64,000 nt of DNA from Misgurnus anguillicaudatus (taxonomy: Eukaryota; Chordata; Actinopteri; Cypriniformes; Cobitidae), in the NCBI RefSeq assembly GCF_027580225.2, contig NC_073351.2:2209001-2273000 (forward strand). The letters run 5' to 3'. Positions 61,530 to 64,000 of this stretch are shown piece after piece. Every line of letters starts with the position of its first letter. Position 1 is the stretch's first letter. The notes beneath the pieces are model-generated. The model worked only from the letters and a program-made list of their open reading frames with translations, searched no databases and had not been told where the DNA came from. The position numbers and the translations under genes are program-made.

Positions 61530-62539
61530 TGTTTAAGTGGAGCTCTCTACTGACAAGTAGTCACTTCTTTAACTCTGATAGAGTTTGTGGGCAGCTTATA
61601 GCCTGCATATTCTATTTTGCCTTCCCAAATCCAGTAGTTTGTTCATTTTATTACTGCTCCTATGTCTCCTGAAGCAGTCTTCATAGCTGATGTGGGCTTA
61701 AGATTTCTGCTGGACATTTAAGATCAAATTTAAGATAGAGTTCTGGACCTAACATTCAGTGCCTCCAAGCAAAATGTATTCCTGTAAGTTTCAATTTAAG
61801 AAAGATTCCTGGACATAAAATTAGCAAATAATACAGCAGATGCCAACAGTGTCTTTGGGTTTTGAAAGAAGCAAACAAATCTTCTTTAGATCTGATAGTG
61901 TTCATGTATTTTTGGTTTTGACTCTGACTCTACCAGCCAGCCAACTGTCTGAGCATAGGCAGCAATACAGATTTTGTCAGCCCAGCTTCAACTCATCCTC
62001 TGTAGTCTAGTGGTTAGAGCACTGATTCTCCCATAGAGCCCCAGGCCCCAGGTTCAAGTCTCACAAGGTTTAAGTGGAGTTCTCCACTGACAAGTAGTCA
62101 CTTGTTTAGCTCTGATAGAGTTTGTGGGCAGCTTATAGCCTGCATATTCTATATTGCCTTCCCAAATCCAGTAGGTTGTTCATTTTATTACTGTCCCTCT
62201 GTCTCATGAAGCAGTCTTCATAGCTGATGTGGGCTTAAGATTTTTGCTGTACATTTGAGATAAAATTTAAGATAGACTTCTGGACATAAAATTCAGGGCT
62301 TTCAAGCAAAATGTATTCCTGTAAGTTTCAATTTAAGAAAGAGTCCTGGACATAAAATTAGCAAATAATACAGCAGATGCCAACAGTATCTTTGGGTTTT
62401 GAAAGAAGCAAACAAATCTTCTTTAGATCTGATAGTTTCATGTATTTTTGGTTTTGAATCTGACTGTACCAGCCAGCCAACTGTCTGAGCATAGGCAGCA
62501 ATACACAGGACCAGGTTCTGTCAGCCCTGCTCCAACTCA

Positions 62540-63146
62540 TCCTCTGTAGTCTAGTGGTTAGAGCACTGATTCTCACATGTGGGAGACCCAGGTTCAAGTC
62601 CCCCAATGTTTAAGTGGAGCTCTCTACTGACAAGTAGTCACTTGTTTAACTCTGATAGAGTGTGTGGGCAGCTTATAGCCTGCATATTCTATTTTGCCTT
62701 CCCAAATCCAGTAGGTTGTTCATTTTATTACTGTTCCTATGTCTCATGAAGCAGTCTTCATAGCTGATGTGGGCTTAAGATTTTTGCTGGACATTTGAGA
62801 TAAAATTTAAGATAGAGTTCTGGACCTAACATTCAGTGCCTCCAAGCAAAATGTATTCCTGTAAGTTTCAATTTAAGAAAGATTCCTGGACATAAAATTA
62901 GCAAATAATACAGCAGATGCCAACAGTGTCTTTGGGTTTTGAAAGAAGCAAACAAATCTTCTTTAGATCTGATAGTTTCATGTATTTTTGGTTTTGAATC
63001 TGACTGTACCAGCCAGCCAACTGTCTGAGCATAGGCAGCAATACACAGGACCAGGTTCTGTCAGCCCTGCTCCAACTCATCCTCTGTAGTCTAGTGGTTA
63101 GAGCACTGATTCTCACATGTGGGAGACCCAGGTTCAAGTCCCCCAA
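62540..63146 (+). repeat. AA doublet with mosaic monomers
   Basis: A-type blocks start at 62540 and 63080. The first monomer changes type several times: A-type head, B-type GTAGGTTGTTC and CATTTGAGATAAAATTT, A-type GGACCTAACATTCAGTG and GATTCCTGG, then B-type GTTTCATG and CACAGGACC. The next monomer repeats most of this mosaic but ends A-type and leads to a B block near 63615. Multiple switches suggest gene conversion as well as crossing over. Confidence 0.7.
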
Positions 63147-64000
63147 TGTTTAAGTGGAGCTCTCTACTGACAAGTAGTCACTTCTTTAACTCTGATAGAG
63201 TTTGTGGGCAGCTTATAGCCTGCATATTCTATTTTGCCTTCCCAAATCCAGTAGGTTGTTCATTTTATTACTGTTCCTATGTCTCATGAAGCAGTCTTCA
63301 TAGCTGATGTGGGCTTAAGATTTTTGCTGGACATTTGAGATAAAATTTAAGATAGAGTTCTGGACCTAACATTCAGTGCCTCCAAGCAAAATGTATTCCT
63401 GTAAGTTTCAATTTAAGAAAGATTCCTGGACATAAAATTAGCAAATAATACAGCAGATGCCAACAGTGTCTTTGGGTTTTGAAAGAAGCAAACAAATCTT
63501 CTTTAGATCTGATAGTGTTCATGTATTTTTGGTTTTGACTCTGACTCTACCAGCCAGCCAACTCTCTGAGCATAGGCAGCAATACAGATTTTGTCAGCCC
63601 AGTTTCAACTCATCCTCTGTAGTCTAGTGGTTAGAGCACTGATTCTCCCATAGAGCCCTAGGCCCAAGGTTCAAGTCTCACAAGGTTTAAGTGGAGTTCT
63701 CCACTGACAAGTAGTCACTTGTTTAGCCCTGATAGAGTTTGTGGGCAGCTTATAGCCTGCATATTCTATTTTGCCTTTCCAAATCCAGTAGGTTGTTCAT
63801 TTTATTACTGTTCCTATGTTTCATGAAGCAGTCTTCATAGCTGATGTGGGCTTAAGATTTTTGCTGGACATTTGAGATAAAATTTAAGATAGAGTTCTGG
63901 ACATAAAATTCAGGGCTTTCAAGCAAAATGTATTCCTGTAAGTTTCAATTTAAGAAAGAGTCCTGGACATAAAATTAGCAAATAATACAGCAGATGCCAA

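Larger units (their letters stand above)
1..64000 (+). repeat. Tandem satellite array of a ~538-bp tRNA-headed monomer
   Basis: The same unit repeats head to tail through the entire window, apart from one transposon insertion, and continues beyond both edges. Landmark spacing is almost constant: about 538 bp between neighbouring tRNA-like blocks and 1,075 to 1,078 bp between blocks of the same type. I count 58 complete A-type and about 58 B-type blocks plus one cut block at base 1. No inverted unit, poly(A) tract or target duplication lies between units, so this is a satellite amplified by recombination rather than many independent SINE insertions. The consensus of both monomers contains no CpG at all and is about 60% A+T. 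I do not recognise the family by name. There is no host coding sequence in any stretch. Confidence 0.97.
57007..64000 (+). repeat. Higher-order block V, irregular right-hand region
   Basis: The opening AA doublet lacks the TTACCTCTG and AAGACAGAG markers of the other blocks. Instead it has GGGTTTCGAAAG, shared with the chimeric monomers at about 21345 and 37489. Beyond 58 kb the regular A-B alternation breaks down: there is a 388-bp deletion at 58500, a BB doublet at 59842 with a junction unlike the others, and AA doublets at 60923 and 62540 with mosaic sequence. The window ends inside a monomer. Confidence 0.65.

Noticed and set aside
1..64000. CRISPR array
   Set aside because: The units are 538 bp with no short repeat/unique spacer structure, and the sequence between landmarks is itself repeated.
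1..64000. Many independent SINE insertions
   Set aside because: All units have the same orientation and fixed spacing, and there are no poly(A) or simple-repeat tails and no target duplications between them. A tandem satellite explains this better.
1..64000. Ribosomal or 5S RNA gene array
   Set aside because: No 5S, 18S, 28S or 5.8S motifs are recognisable; the only Pol III elements are tRNA-type boxes A and B.
1..64000. CENP-B box or similar centromere protein motif
   Set aside because: The consensus has no CpG, so the canonical CENP-B box (TTCG and CGGG) cannot be present. A centromeric role stays open but has no sequence motif to support it.
1..64000. The whole array as an assembly artefact
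   Set aside because: Each block has private variants and indels that a simple assembly loop would not create. Local errors, especially the near-identical copies at 4.1-8.4 kb, cannot be excluded from sequence alone.

Overview
The whole window lies inside one satellite DNA array. I see no protein-coding gene of the host. From base 1 to base 64000 a unit of about 538 bp repeats head to tail, always in the same orientation, and it runs off both ends of the window. By the spacing of landmarks there are about 117 units, and every unit but one carries the same tRNA-like block. That block has a textbook RNA polymerase III box A (TAGTCTAGTGG) and box B (GGTTCAAGTCC or a close variant). The unit is therefore most likely a satellite derived from a tRNA or a tRNA-headed SINE. 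The host is a eukaryote. A teleost fish is my best guess, from the Harbinger-type transposon in the array and the tRNA-derived satellite style, but the window does not prove it.

There are two monomer types. A (about 532 bp) and B (about 545 bp) differ at many diagnostic sites and alternate to form a dimer of about 1,077 bp. The alternation slips at AA doublets (0, 2.65, 13.4, 30.6, 42.5, 57.0, 60.9 and 62.5 kb) and BB doublets (3.7, 15.6, 32.8, 44.6, 51.6 and 59.8 kb). At these slips the monomers are A/B chimeras. Shared private variants show a higher level of repetition. The AA and BB landmarks recur as a set, dividing the window into blocks starting near 1, 13414, 30636, 42475 and 57007; the complete blocks hold about 23, 32, 22 and 27 monomers. 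Blocks I to IV look like edited copies of one another, with dimers gained or lost. After about 57 kb the order becomes irregular, with a 388-bp deletion at 58.5 kb and mosaic monomers near 61-63 kb.

The only foreign sequence is a 1,065-bp DNA transposon at 788-1852. It has perfect 16-bp terminal inverted repeats and a 3-bp CTG target duplication. Inside it, on the minus strand, is the broken remnant of a Myb/SANT-like DNA-binding protein of PIF/Harbinger transposons. It interrupts a single A monomer and appears nowhere else in the window.

Functionally, the array offers about 116 potential TFIIIC/Pol III sites, one roughly every 538 bp. Whether they are transcribed or bound cannot be judged from sequence. 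The tRNA-like block does not fold into a credible tRNA, so these are not working tRNA genes. The short open frames antisense to it start at TTG and are not genes.
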